A stretch of DNA of 12,872 nucleotides from Rickettsiales bacterium (GCA_020631295.1 JAHDHN010000039.1:1-12872), one strand, 5' to 3'. Positions 1-5,308 are shown, counted from the first letter of the stretch. The notes: a model not told the origin generated them from the sequence alone. Numbers and translations are program-made.

Positions 1-50
1 CCACAGGGTCAAATAGTGATACAGCATAACTATTGCATTTGATCCTGCGG
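1..50. repeat. palindromic intergenic repeat, possibly cut by window edge
   Basis: Positions 1-14 (CCACAGGGTCAAAT) and 37-50 (ATTTGATCCTGCGG) are inverted copies matching at 12 of 14 positions, with a short AATAGT/ACTATT-type inner pairing. The following bases 50-80 (GGATCCCGCTACGCT then CGCAGGACA) resemble the interior of the palindromic element at 1435-1623. This is a repeat fragment downstream of the leftward kinase gene; its full extent may run beyond the window. Confidence 0.5.
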
Positions 51-129
51 ATCCCGCTACGCTAAGGCTTCGCAGGACAGGAGTCGCAGGAAACAGGGTT
101 ATAATTGTTAAGCGATTTTATTATAAAAA

Positions 130-1302
130 CTACTTCTCTCTTCCCTGTCCATTACCTGGAAACAGGGCGGAAAATATATCTTTTATATCTGTCCACAGCA
201 TAGCAGGGTCTTCTATACGGGAACCCAGCTCTTCCATTTTTTGTGCGCCAAATAGCATGGCAAGGCGTGCCAAATCCGCCCCTTTTGTTATACCCGCAAT
301 AATGCCCAGCATATAGCCCGCATAGGATGCATCGCCCGCTCCCAGGCTGTTTTTGGGTGAGGCAACTGGTACAGCATCCACGGATAATGCTTTTGCCATC
401 ATTCCATCACGAAACAACGATGTGGCGCCGTCTTTACCTTGTGTTACCATGATGGTCTGTGGCATTTTGTTTATTGCCTGATTTCGCTGCATACCTCCTA
501 TTGCATCATTCAACAATGCATCTATCTCTACCTCACCTATCTTCTTTTTACCCTTTGTGTGATACATGCAGGCTTCTTTGTCGTTGCTCAGCAGATGGTG
601 CATGTTGGGTATGATCTCTTTGATATAATCATAATGCGCCTCCATAGTCTCCCGGCGGGTGGGCAGGCTGGCAATGAGAGTTGCATCGCTTTGCATAAAC
701 TGATTAAATAATGTTTTTGCATTCTCCGAAAATTTACTGTCGCGCAGCAAGGAAAGTGGCAGCAGCGCATGGGTGGTTTTGTCTGTTTGCAGCTTACTAT
801 AATCAAACGGGTTTTCCTCGATGATGTCGGCCATATTACCCGCATGGGTGATGATGAAACGCTCCCCGTCTGTTTCATTCACAAACACAAAACTTTTGGC
901 AGTATCCAGGCCCTGTTTCAGCCCGCCAATCACATTAATGCCCAAATTTTGCATCTCTTGCAGCTGCTGTTCGCCTTGCTGGCTATCTTCAAAATAACTC
1001 ACATAATCAGCCGAGACCCGAAATGCCTCACTAGCTTGCATGGCTTTTATCACCGTATATAATGTGTTGGCGCTGGATCCGCCTGTGCTTAAGGAATATT
1101 CTTTGCCTTGTATTGCTTTGTGAAAATTTGCATCCAGCATGTTTTCCAGACTAAGATTTCCATATTGTTCCAAGCCCTTCTTATCTCCACCAGACACGTT
1201 GAAAAAATCTTTCATCTGATCATATGTCTCTTTATCCAGCGTCATAATATAATCCTGAATCGCCGTGCCGCCTGTGAGAATATGAATGTTCTGCGCTGTC
1301 AT
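130..1302 (-). CDS. PfkB-family (adenosine kinase-like) sugar/nucleoside kinase
   Basis: A 390-residue cytoplasmic kinase of the ribokinase/PfkB fold, expected to transfer phosphate from ATP to a sugar or nucleoside hydroxyl. Seen in the protein: an N-terminal GGTAIQD (about 11-17) like the substrate-aspartate strand of adenosine kinase-like members; TGGSSANT (73-80), the first PfkB signature; NDKE (240-243), matching the NxxE magnesium motif; TQGKDGA (288-294); and NSLGAGD (318-324), the second signature with the anion hole and catalytic Asp324. The usual Asp at the start of the second signature is Asn here, which the family tolerates. It is longer than typical adenosine kinases (about 330), mainly in the 30-70 and 240-280 regions. 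The ATG at 1302 has only a weak purine-rich upstream stretch. It is divergent from rsmG and points away from the candidate origin. The family is secure; the substrate is not determinable from sequence alone. Confidence 0.88.
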   Translation of the reverse strand: MTAQNIHILTGGTAIQDYIMTLDKETYDQMKDFFNVSGGDKKGLEQYGNLSLENMLDANFHKAIQGKEYSLSTGGSSANTLYTVIKAMQASEAFRVSADYVSYFEDSQQGEQQLQEMQNLGINVIGGLKQGLDTAKSFVFVNETDGERFIITHAGNMADIIEENPFDYSKLQTDKTTHALLPLSLLRDSKFSENAKTLFNQFMQSDATLIASLPTRRETMEAHYDYIKEIIPNMHHLLSNDKEACMYHTKGKKKIGEVEIDALLNDAIGGMQRNQAINKMPQTIMVTQGKDGATSLFRDGMMAKALSVDAVPVASPKNSLGAGDASYAGYMLGIIAGITKGADLARLAMLFGAQKMEELGSRIEDPAMLWTDIKDIFSALFPGNGQGREK

Positions 1303-1398
1303 TAGGTTCTTTTCAGTATTTTTTATTTTTATGCGTATTTTTTATTATTTATACAATAATAGAAGTTTCATTTCAAGGAAAGAAGGCGCATTATTTAT

Positions 1399-1407
1399 AG
1401 TGAATAA
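1399..1407 (-). promoter_or_regulatory. DnaA box-like 9-mer
   Basis: Reads TTATTCACT on the minus strand, one mismatch (last base) from TTATTCACA. It is separated from the main box cluster by the palindromic element at 1435-1623. Confidence 0.35.
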
Positions 1408-1434
1408 GGGCATCGAAAATGAATATGGCGATAC

Positions 1435-1623
1435 TATAGTAACCTGCATAATTAAGAATACAGATACTCCCCCCTCGTCATCCCACGGCTTGTCCGTGGG
1501 ATCTCCTGCTAATTGCCGTGCCCTCATTGTGAGATGCCATGGATCCCGCTATGCTCTTTGAGCTACGCAGGACACAGTAAACCACGGGATGACGCTGTAT
1601 TATTAATTATGCATATTACTATA
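1435..1623. repeat. palindromic (MITE-like) element D
   Basis: The two ends are inverted copies: the left end starts TATAGTAACCTGCATAATTA and the reverse complement of the right end starts TATAGTAATATGCATAATTA, both followed by AATACAG. A second inverted pair lies inside: CGTCATCCCACGG at 1476 and its near-complement ending at 1594. The core carries GGATCCCGCTATGCT. The same end module recurs inside element B near 4859. No open frame suggests a transposase, so if mobile it would be non-autonomous. Confidence 0.65.
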
Positions 1624-1630
1624 AATACCC

Positions 1631-1639
1631 TGTGAATAA
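1631..1639 (-). promoter_or_regulatory. DnaA box (perfect TTATTCACA)
   Basis: The minus strand reads TTATTCACA, an exact match to the TTATNCACA consensus. It lies a few bases past the right end of palindromic element D. Confidence 0.6.
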
Positions 1640-1745
1640 CTATGCTGTGTTTCCACATGCAGATTCTGCAAATCTACATCTTTCTCTTCTTATTACCCAT
1701 TATAGCATGATATATTCATATGGATGTGAAAAAGAAAAAGAAAAG

Positions 1746-1754
1746 TTATTCACT
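1746..1754 (+). promoter_or_regulatory. DnaA box-like 9-mer
   Basis: TTATTCACT, one mismatch at the last base. The preceding G is shared with the boxes at 1794 and 1805, so the 9-base string GTTATTCAC occurs three times on this strand within 70 bases. Confidence 0.45.
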
Positions 1755-1793
1755 TTGATTAATACTGCTTATATTTCTTAAGTATTAATGTAG

Positions 1794-1813
1794 TTATTCA
1801 CAAGTTATTCACT
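1794..1813 (+). promoter_or_regulatory. tandem pair of DnaA boxes
   Basis: TTATTCACA at 1794-1802 (perfect) is followed by TTATTCACT at 1805-1813. They are head-to-tail with start points 11 bases apart, about one helical turn, which suits cooperative DnaA binding. Confidence 0.6.
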
Positions 1814-1824
1814 TCTGCATATCT

Positions 1825-1833
1825 TGTGAAAAA
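1825..1833 (-). promoter_or_regulatory. DnaA box-like 9-mer
   Basis: The minus strand reads TTTTTCACA, which fits the relaxed TTWTNCACA consensus. It faces the tandem pair at 1794-1813. Confidence 0.45.
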
Positions 1834-1990
1834 CCTATGAAATACTGCTTAATTCTGCCTTATACTACTATCATAACCTTATATTTATTTTATTATTTTA
1901 AGGGGAAAGAATGGAGTTCTCATAACTACACTATCTAATTAGCACCTAGCAAGTATAGACACATGGTAAAGATCTGCGTAAACAATATCT

Positions 1991-2647
1991 ATGCAACCTA
2001 TTCCACCCGCATTACAACCCTTTGTATGTGCTTCACGTGAAGCACAATTGCAGCACTATCATGCCTTGTTGGAAAAATGGAATAAGAGCTATAATCTGAT
2101 TGGGCCGTCCACGGCAGCGCATATCTGGCAGCGTCATATTCATGAAGGGTTGCATCTGCTGCCCTTATTGCCGAAACACATACAGAGCCTCTGTGATATT
2201 GGTACAGGCGCGGGTATTCCAGGGCTGATTGTGGCGATGATAATGTCTGCGCAGCATTCTCCGTTGGAACATGTTTCACGTGAAGCACAAGAGAATCTGC
2301 AGATTCATCTGGTCGAGGTAAATAAGAAGAAATGTTTGTTTTTGCAGCATGTGGTACACACACTTGGTTTAGAGAATGTCACGATTCATCAAACACGGGT
2401 GGAAACGCTTGGTGATTTCAAGCCGGATGTGATTACTGCCCGCGCCTTTGCTCCGTTGCATCAATTGCTTGATCTTGCCCAACCGTTGTTTCACGTGAAG
2501 CAAGAAATGTTGCTGTATAAAGGTGCACAGTGGCAGGAGGAGATACACACTGCACAACAATATTACGATTTTGACTATATTATCCACCCTGGCCTGTCTG
2601 ACCAAAGTGTTGTGCTTCACGTGAAGCAGAAGACAGGGGATGGGTGA
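1991..2647 (+). CDS. rsmG: 16S rRNA (guanine-N7) methyltransferase RsmG (GidB)
   Basis: Methylates N7 of the conserved G527 (E. coli numbering) of 16S rRNA using S-adenosylmethionine. At 218 residues it is slightly longer than E. coli RsmG (207). Family features seen: WNKSYNLIGP (30-39), the SAM loop DIGTGAGIPGL (69-79), an acidic strand end LVEVNKKK (107-114), and TARAFAPL (149-156). Counting from GIPG to the acidic strand gives 28 residues against 13 in E. coli, so about 15 residues are inserted at 86-101; a parS site lies in that insertion (residues 94-99, HVSREA). Three other parS sites are read through at residues 13-18, 166-171 and 208-213, the last two apparently without adding length. 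The ribosome-binding site before the ATG is weak. The usual upstream partner mnmG is absent; the candidate origin lies there instead. Confidence 0.95.
   Translation: MQPIPPALQPFVCASREAQLQHYHALLEKWNKSYNLIGPSTAAHIWQRHIHEGLHLLPLLPKHIQSLCDIGTGAGIPGLIVAMIMSAQHSPLEHVSREAQENLQIHLVEVNKKKCLFLQHVVHTLGLENVTIHQTRVETLGDFKPDVITARAFAPLHQLLDLAQPLFHVKQEMLLYKGAQWQEEIHTAQQYYDFDYIIHPGLSDQSVVLHVKQKTGDG
2029..2044. other. parS site 1 (within rsmG)
   Basis: TGCTTCACGTGAAGCA, a perfect 16-bp palindrome that extends to 20 bp (2027-2046). It differs from the canonical TGTTTCACGTGAAACA symmetrically at positions 3 and 14. It encodes the SREA near the RsmG N-terminus; as I recall, similar SRE-type residues are common at this point in alphaproteobacterial RsmG. 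Confidence 0.85.
2272..2287. other. parS site 2 (within rsmG)
   Basis: TGTTTCACGTGAAGCA: canonical left arm, variant right arm. It lies in a stretch of about 15 residues that E. coli RsmG lacks. Confidence 0.85.
2487..2502. other. parS site 3 (within rsmG)
   Basis: TGTTTCACGTGAAGCA. It is read as FHVKQ in RsmG, replacing residues just before the LLYKG strand without changing the expected length. Confidence 0.85.
2613..2628. other. parS site 4 (within rsmG)
   Basis: TGCTTCACGTGAAGCA, fully symmetric variant. It encodes LHVKQ in the last strand of RsmG, eight codons before the stop. Confidence 0.85.
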
Positions 2648-2710
2648 TAGAAAATAGAGATGATTATTATAGAAGGGTCTGCAAAAGCAGAGATTTCCAC
2701 AGTAGTATTA

Positions 2711-2934
2711 TGTCATCCTGCTGTGTCCGCCATAGCTTTAGCGACGGCGGAAAGCGCAGCTGAAGGATCTCATGCCATTGCATCTGAGCTTGGCTTTAGA
2801 ATTGAGTATGCCATTATAGCAAGCCTATAGAGAGTTGCATACGCAGCTTCTGTGCATGCCTAATCATCGTGGCATGAGATTTCTCACATCCCTCCTACGC
2901 CAAGGCTTCGGAGGGCAGGCCGTTCGAAATGACA
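2711..2934. repeat. palindromic (MITE-like) element A
   Basis: Starts TGTCATCCTGCTGTGTCCGC and ends with the inverse TGACA. Both halves converge on ATCTCATGCCA (the left copy near 2768 and an inverted copy near 2870), so the 224-base unit is an imperfect inverted repeat over most of its length. An inner GTCCGCC...GGCGGA pairing is shared with elements B and C. No coding capacity is evident. Confidence 0.65.
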
Positions 2935-3029
2935 TTATGTAGCTATCACAAATATAGTAAATTGAATTTGTGCTTACGCACAAAACGCGCAGCTCAACGC
3001 GGCGGAATCCCGCCCTTTTGGGCGGTCTC

Positions 3030-3060
3030 CATAATGCATTCATTTTATGAATGCATTATG
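3030..3060. repeat. perfect 14-bp-arm hairpin
   Basis: CATAATGCATTCAT (3030-3043) pairs perfectly with ATGAATGCATTATG (3047-3060) across a TTT loop. No T-tract follows on either side, so it does not read as a simple terminator. A GC-rich hairpin (CCGCCC/GGGCGG, about 3010-3025) directly precedes it. Confidence 0.6.
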
Positions 3061-3074
3061 ATAATCTCTGCGTC

Positions 3075-3105
3075 ATACTGGAAACGTGTTAGCGTTATCC
3101 AGTAT
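3075..3105. repeat. hairpin repeat
   Basis: ATACTGGA (3075-3082) pairs with TCCAGTAT (3098-3105) and AACG (3083-3086) with CGTT (3093-3096), giving a stem of about 12 bp with one bulged base. It stands next to the hairpin at 3030-3060 in a gene-free stretch. Confidence 0.5.
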
Positions 3106-3185
3106 CCATTTATCAGCACGCGGTACACATAATGGATCGAAGGATCGCGCGTGTTGCATTTCCGCCTATGCCATCCTCCTGTTCT

Positions 3186-3205
3186 ATCCCTCCTACGCCA
3201 AGGCT
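3186..3205. repeat. 20-base module shared with element A
   Basis: The 20 bases at 3186-3205 (starting ATCCCTCCTACGCC) are identical to 2888-2907 in element A. The next bases (ACGGGGGACAAG) diverge but keep the pattern. It is probably a decayed partial copy of the same repeat family. Confidence 0.55.
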
Positions 3206-3261
3206 ACGGGGGACAAGAAGCTTAGAAGGGCATGCTGCTCAGGATAACATATAATCTTGGA

Positions 3262-3277
3262 TGTTTCACGTGAAGCA
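3262..3277. other. parS site 5
   Basis: TGTTTCACGTGAAGCA, intergenic, in the right half of the rsmG-parB spacer. Confidence 0.85.
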
Positions 3278-3338
3278 CAAAAGGAAAAACAGGGGCATAA
3301 TGAAATGATGCTGTGTCTTATCTGCATAACATTCTGTC

Positions 3339-3375
3339 CTCCGTCTTCTGTCCCCTGTCCTCTGTTTCACGTGAA
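3339..3375 (+). repeat. 37-bp direct repeat carrying parS (copy 1)
   Basis: It matches 4720-4756 at 36 of 37 positions. It begins CTCCGTCTTCTGTCCCC and ends in the left two thirds of a parS site. The shared flank shows that at least this parS pair arose by duplication. Confidence 0.75.
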
Positions 3376-3378
3376 ACA
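3363..3378. other. parS site 6 (canonical)
   Basis: TGTTTCACGTGAAACA, an exact match to the bacterial parS consensus. It lies 17 bases before site 7. Confidence 0.92.
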
Positions 3379-3395
3379 CTTCATCCTCTTTTTTA

Positions 3396-3411
3396 TGCTT
3401 CACGTGAAGCA
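3396..3411. other. parS site 7 (26-bp palindrome)
   Basis: TGCTTCACGTGAAGCA at the centre of a perfect 26-bp palindrome (3391-3416) that adds TTTTA and TAAAA on the flanks. It is one of two sites with markedly extended symmetry. Confidence 0.87.
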
Positions 3412-3501
3412 TAAAATCCGGTAAAGGCATAAATATATGCATAGAAACACAGGAAAACCCTGCTTTTTTAGGGATTTCTATATAAAAAATAGGAAATAGA
3501 A

Positions 3502-3517
3502 TGTTTCACGTGAAGCA
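3502..3517. other. parS site 8
   Basis: TGTTTCACGTGAAGCA, intergenic, about 120 bases before parB. Confidence 0.85.
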
Positions 3518-3597
3518 TGAAAGAGACGTCTAAACACAAAGAATATAGGAAAATATACGTGTAATATTTTCAATTCTTCGTGTTTTACTCCTCATTG

Positions 3598-3613
3598 TGC
3601 TTCACGTGAAACA
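3598..3613. other. parS site 9 (upstream of parB)
   Basis: TGCTTCACGTGAAACA, ending 27 bases before the parB ATG. Its position would allow ParB to influence its own transcription or translation start region (inference). Confidence 0.87.
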
Positions 3614-3640
3614 TCAGTAACATTAAAAAGGAAATATCAG

Positions 3641-4588
3641 ATGGCAAAATTAGGAAGAGGGCTTTCCAGTTTAATCCCAACGGATGCAAAAGAGCATGCC
3701 CAGCCGCAAGGAAATACGCAGAATGAAGATGCGACTAAGGCGTTGAAGGGCGAGTCTGACCTGCCGCTAACACGCAGTATCAACACGCTGCGCGCCAGCG
3801 AGATTCGTTATATTCCCCTAAGTAAAATTCATAAAGGCAATGCCCAGCCGCGCCGGTTCTTTGATGATGATGAGTTGAAAGGCTTGGCGGCTTCGATCAA
3901 GGAACATGGTGTGTTGCAGCCTGTGTTGGTGCGTCCAAAAGGGGATGGCAGCACCAATTTATATGAGTTGATTGCGGGTGAGCGGCGTTGGCGTGCGGCC
4001 CGCCTGGTGGGCATTGGCACCGTGCCGGCCATTGTGGCAGAAATTGACGACAAAAAAGCCCTTGAAATTGCGATTGTGGAAAATGTGCAGCGGCAAAATT
4101 TGTTGCCGTTGGAGGAAGCAGAGGGCTATCAGCGTCTGATGGATGAGTTTAGCTATTCGCAAGATGATGTGGCCTTTGTGATGGGAAAAAGCCGCAGTAA
4201 TGTTGGTAATTTGATACGTCTGTTGCATCTGCCAGAGACAATCAAAATGATGCTGAATAAGAATATTTTGAGTGCCGGCCATGCGCGTGCGCTGCTCACC
4301 TCCAAACAGCCGTTGGAGATTGTGGAAGAGGTGGTGAGCAAGCAGCTGAGTGTGCGCGATACAGAAAAATTAGTGAAGAAGCAAAATAAGAAGATTGGTA
4401 GTAATTCCGCCCGCAGCGTGAGAACCCGTGATCCGCGCTTGGACGAGCTGGAAGAAATCATCAGCGATCAGCTGGGAGGCATTACATGCTCTATCTCTTC
4501 GGTGAAAGGCAAGGGGCGCTTTGTGGTGCAGTATAATAGCTTAGACGAGCTGGAAATCTTGCTGGGCCATTTCAACGAATCTCTTTAG
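3641..4588 (+). CDS. parB: chromosome-partitioning protein ParB
   Basis: A CTP-dependent DNA clamp that loads at parS and spreads, marking the origin region for segregation by ParA. The 315 residues show the full chromosomal ParB plan: LGRGLSSLIP (4-13), the ParA-stimulating N-terminal motif; a CTP-binding domain with NAQPRRFF (67-74), GERRWRAA (113-120) and ENVQRQNLLPLEEA (147-160); a helix-turn-helix SYSQDDVAFVMGKSRSNVGN (171-190); and a C-terminal dimer domain (about 265-315) reached through a Lys/Arg/Ser linker. The recognition helix reads SRSNVGN where I recall SRSHVAN as common. AAGGAA precedes the ATG at suitable spacing. Placed upstream of parA, the reverse of the usual order, and separated from it by 788 bases, so the two are probably transcribed independently. 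Nine of the sixteen parS sites lie 5' of it. Confidence 0.97.
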   Translation: MAKLGRGLSSLIPTDAKEHAQPQGNTQNEDATKALKGESDLPLTRSINTLRASEIRYIPLSKIHKGNAQPRRFFDDDELKGLAASIKEHGVLQPVLVRPKGDGSTNLYELIAGERRWRAARLVGIGTVPAIVAEIDDKKALEIAIVENVQRQNLLPLEEAEGYQRLMDEFSYSQDDVAFVMGKSRSNVGNLIRLLHLPETIKMMLNKNILSAGHARALLTSKQPLEIVEEVVSKQLSVRDTEKLVKKQNKKIGSNSARSVRTRDPRLDELEEIISDQLGGITCSISSVKGKGRFVVQYNSLDELEILLGHFNESL

Positions 4589-4639
4589 AGCTCTCTATAG
4601 ATTTTTGATTATTTCGCCTGCTGATCACCATGGAAAATC

Positions 4640-4668
4640 AAGGCATTCTTTTGGTACACTCGCTGCTT
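4640..4668 (+). repeat. 29-bp module, copy 1 (inverted relative to 5171-5199)
   Basis: AAGGCATTC, six variable bases, then TACACTCGCTGCTT. The reverse complement of 5171-5199 has the same two blocks with the same spacing. In each copy a hairpin follows after 7-10 bases, giving a two-part repeat. Confidence 0.7.
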
Positions 4669-4679
4669 AATTTTTATAG

Positions 4680-4716
4680 TATAGCATTCCCGTGGGTAAA
4701 TTTCGAAAATGCTATA
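4680..4716. repeat. 37-bp hairpin repeat, copy 1
   Basis: TATAGCATT (4680-4688) pairs with AATGCTATA (4708-4716); at this copy the stem extends by one G-C pair to 4679-4717. The 37 bases are identical to 6475-6511. The loop contains CCCGTGGG. No T-tract follows, so it looks like a REP-type element, not a simple terminator. Confidence 0.75.
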
Positions 4717-4719
4717 CAT

Positions 4720-4756
4720 CTCCGTCTTCTGTCCCCCGTCCTCTGTTTCACGTGAA
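4720..4756 (+). repeat. 37-bp direct repeat carrying parS (copy 2)
   Basis: One mismatch from 3339-3375. The identity stops within the parS site, where copy 1 continues as the canonical arm and this copy as the GCA variant arm. Confidence 0.75.
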
Positions 4757-4759
4757 GCA
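4744..4759. other. parS site 10
   Basis: TGTTTCACGTGAAGCA, the 3' end of the direct repeat at 4720-4756 and five bases before element B. Confidence 0.85.
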
Positions 4760-4764
4760 TCAGT

Positions 4765-5003
4765 TGTCATTCTGCCGTGTCCGCCATAGCTCTGCGACGG
4801 CGGAATGGAGCGTTAGCGACTGAAGAATCTTGTGCCACTGCAGCTGCGCCTTGTTTTGTATGGTAATCTGCATAATTAACGATACAGTGTCATACCGCAG
4901 CAAGACCCGCGGCATCCAGGGCTGCAAGAGATACCTTGCTTTATAGCTCTGGACCCCCGCGGTCCCGCCGTCGCCAAGGCTATGGCGGACAGGCGGAATG
5001 ACA
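4765..5003. repeat. palindromic (MITE-like) element B, mosaic
   Basis: Ends are inverted: left TGTCATTCTGCCGTGTCCGC, reverse complement of right TGTCATTCCGCCTGTCCGCC, both continuing with an ATAGC...GCGACGGCGG block for about 40 bases. At about 4859-4893 it contains TGGTAATCTGCATAATTAAC then GATACAG and a second TGTCAT, the end module of element D. It therefore looks like one repeat joined to or inserted in another. Confidence 0.65.
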
Positions 5004-5037
5004 ATATTACTATGTTTCACGTGAAACATAGTAATAT
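5004..5037. repeat. 34-bp perfect palindrome around canonical parS
   Basis: The site TGTTTCACGTGAAACA is flanked by ATATTACTA on the left and its exact complement on the right, giving 17-bp perfect arms with no mismatch. It starts at the base after element B ends. Confidence 0.85.
5013..5028. other. parS site 11 (canonical)
   Basis: TGTTTCACGTGAAACA, exact consensus, at the centre of the 34-bp palindrome 5004-5037. Confidence 0.92.
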
Positions 5038-5047
5038 CTCCTTTTTG

Positions 5048-5063
5048 TGCTTCACGTGAAGCA
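5048..5063. other. parS site 12
   Basis: TGCTTCACGTGAAGCA, 35 bases after site 11 start to start. Confidence 0.86.
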
Positions 5064-5129
5064 AGAAATACGTTACATAAGGTTGAAGAGAGTAAAATGC
5101 AGGGAAATCCTGCTTTTGAGAGATGTGAT

Positions 5130-5163
5130 ATAGTATTTCCTAAAGTCATTTAGGAAATACTAT
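5130..5163. repeat. 15-bp-arm hairpin, probable divergent copy of the 37-bp hairpin
   Basis: ATAGTATTTCCTAAA (5130-5144) pairs perfectly with TTTAGGAAATACTAT (5149-5163) across GTCA. It is similar in ends and layout to the hairpins at 4680 and 6475 and is next to the inverted 29-bp module, as at 4640-4717. The two-part repeat therefore occurs twice, in opposite orientations. Confidence 0.65.
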
Positions 5164-5170
5164 GAAAATC

Positions 5171-5199
5171 AAGCAGCGAGTGTAACGAGCGAATGCCTT
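5171..5199 (-). repeat. 29-bp module, copy 2
   Basis: AAGCAGCGAGTGTA, six bases, GAATGCCTT: the reverse complement of 4640-4668 apart from the six variable central bases. The two copies bracket a 560-base segment containing three parS sites and element B. Confidence 0.7.
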
Positions 5200-5227
5200 T
5201 ATTTTGCGCCGCGACAGCAGGCGAGGC

Positions 5228-5255
5228 AATTTTATTGATAACAATCAATAAAATT
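5228..5255. repeat. 12-bp-arm inverted repeat upstream of parA
   Basis: AATTTTATTGAT (5228-5239) and ATCAATAAAATT (5244-5255) are perfect inverted copies around AACA. It lies just upstream of a TATAAT box, so it overlaps the likely -35 region. It could be an operator or a hairpin. Confidence 0.5.
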
Positions 5256-5264
5256 ATTAAACAC

Positions 5265-5270
5265 TATAAT
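5265..5270 (+). promoter_or_regulatory. candidate -10 box of parA promoter
   Basis: TATAAT, a perfect -10 hexamer, 107 bases before the parA start. No good -35 hexamer sits 16-18 bases upstream; the inverted repeat at 5228-5255 occupies that region. A transcript starting near 5277 would have a leader of about 100 bases with an imperfect hairpin (5272-5305) and two parS sites. Confidence 0.4.
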
Positions 5271-5308
5271 AGCCATAAGAAGTGTTTTTTACTTCTTTTT
5301 ATGGCCGG

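Larger units (their letters stand above)
1625..1910. other. candidate replication origin (oriC)
   Basis: Five DnaA-box-like 9-mers lie in about 200 bases: TTATTCACA on the minus strand at 1631-1639, TTATTCACT at 1746-1754, TTATTCACA at 1794-1802, TTATTCACT at 1805-1813, and TTTTTCACA on the minus strand at 1825-1833. A long A/T tract follows (about 1870-1895) that could serve as the unwinding element. The region is non-coding, lies between divergently oriented genes, and is next to rsmG, parB, parA and a large parS cluster, a setting typical of bacterial origins. The origin assignment is inference from motif density and context; GC skew over the whole chromosome would settle it. Confidence 0.6.
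1303..1990. other. non-coding region between pfkB-like gene and rsmG
   Basis: These 688 bases hold no convincing gene. From left to right they contain a DnaA-like box (1399-1407), a palindromic repeat element (1435-1623), and an AT-rich stretch with further DnaA boxes (1631-1833) that ends in a nearly pure A/T tract (about 1870-1895) before rsmG. The short open frames here run across the repeat and have no ribosome-binding sites or recognisable protein features. Confidence 0.8.
2648..3640. other. repeat- and parS-rich non-coding region between rsmG and parB
   Basis: These 993 bases have no supportable gene. They hold palindromic element A (2711-2934), strong hairpins at 3030-3060 and 3075-3105, a 20-base repeat module (3186-3205) shared with element A, and five parS sites (3262, 3363, 3396, 3502, 3598). 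A small TCTGC-AAAA-GCAGA hairpin at 2678-2691 lies 30 bases after rsmG but lacks a real T-tract, so it is a doubtful terminator. A weak AT-rich stretch at 3560-3570 may hold a parB promoter, without a clear -35. Confidence 0.8.

Noticed and set aside
1286..1561. Small open frames over element D on both strands
   Set aside because: They are read through an inverted repeat and the start of the kinase gene, with no ribosome-binding site.
4586..4605. Terminator right after parB (TAGAG/CTCTA then ATTTTT)
   Set aside because: The stem is 5 bp with a 2-base loop, too small to be credible.
4760..5149. Leftward 129-codon open frame between parB and parA
   Set aside because: It runs through element B and parS sites, has no family features, and its composition follows the repeats.
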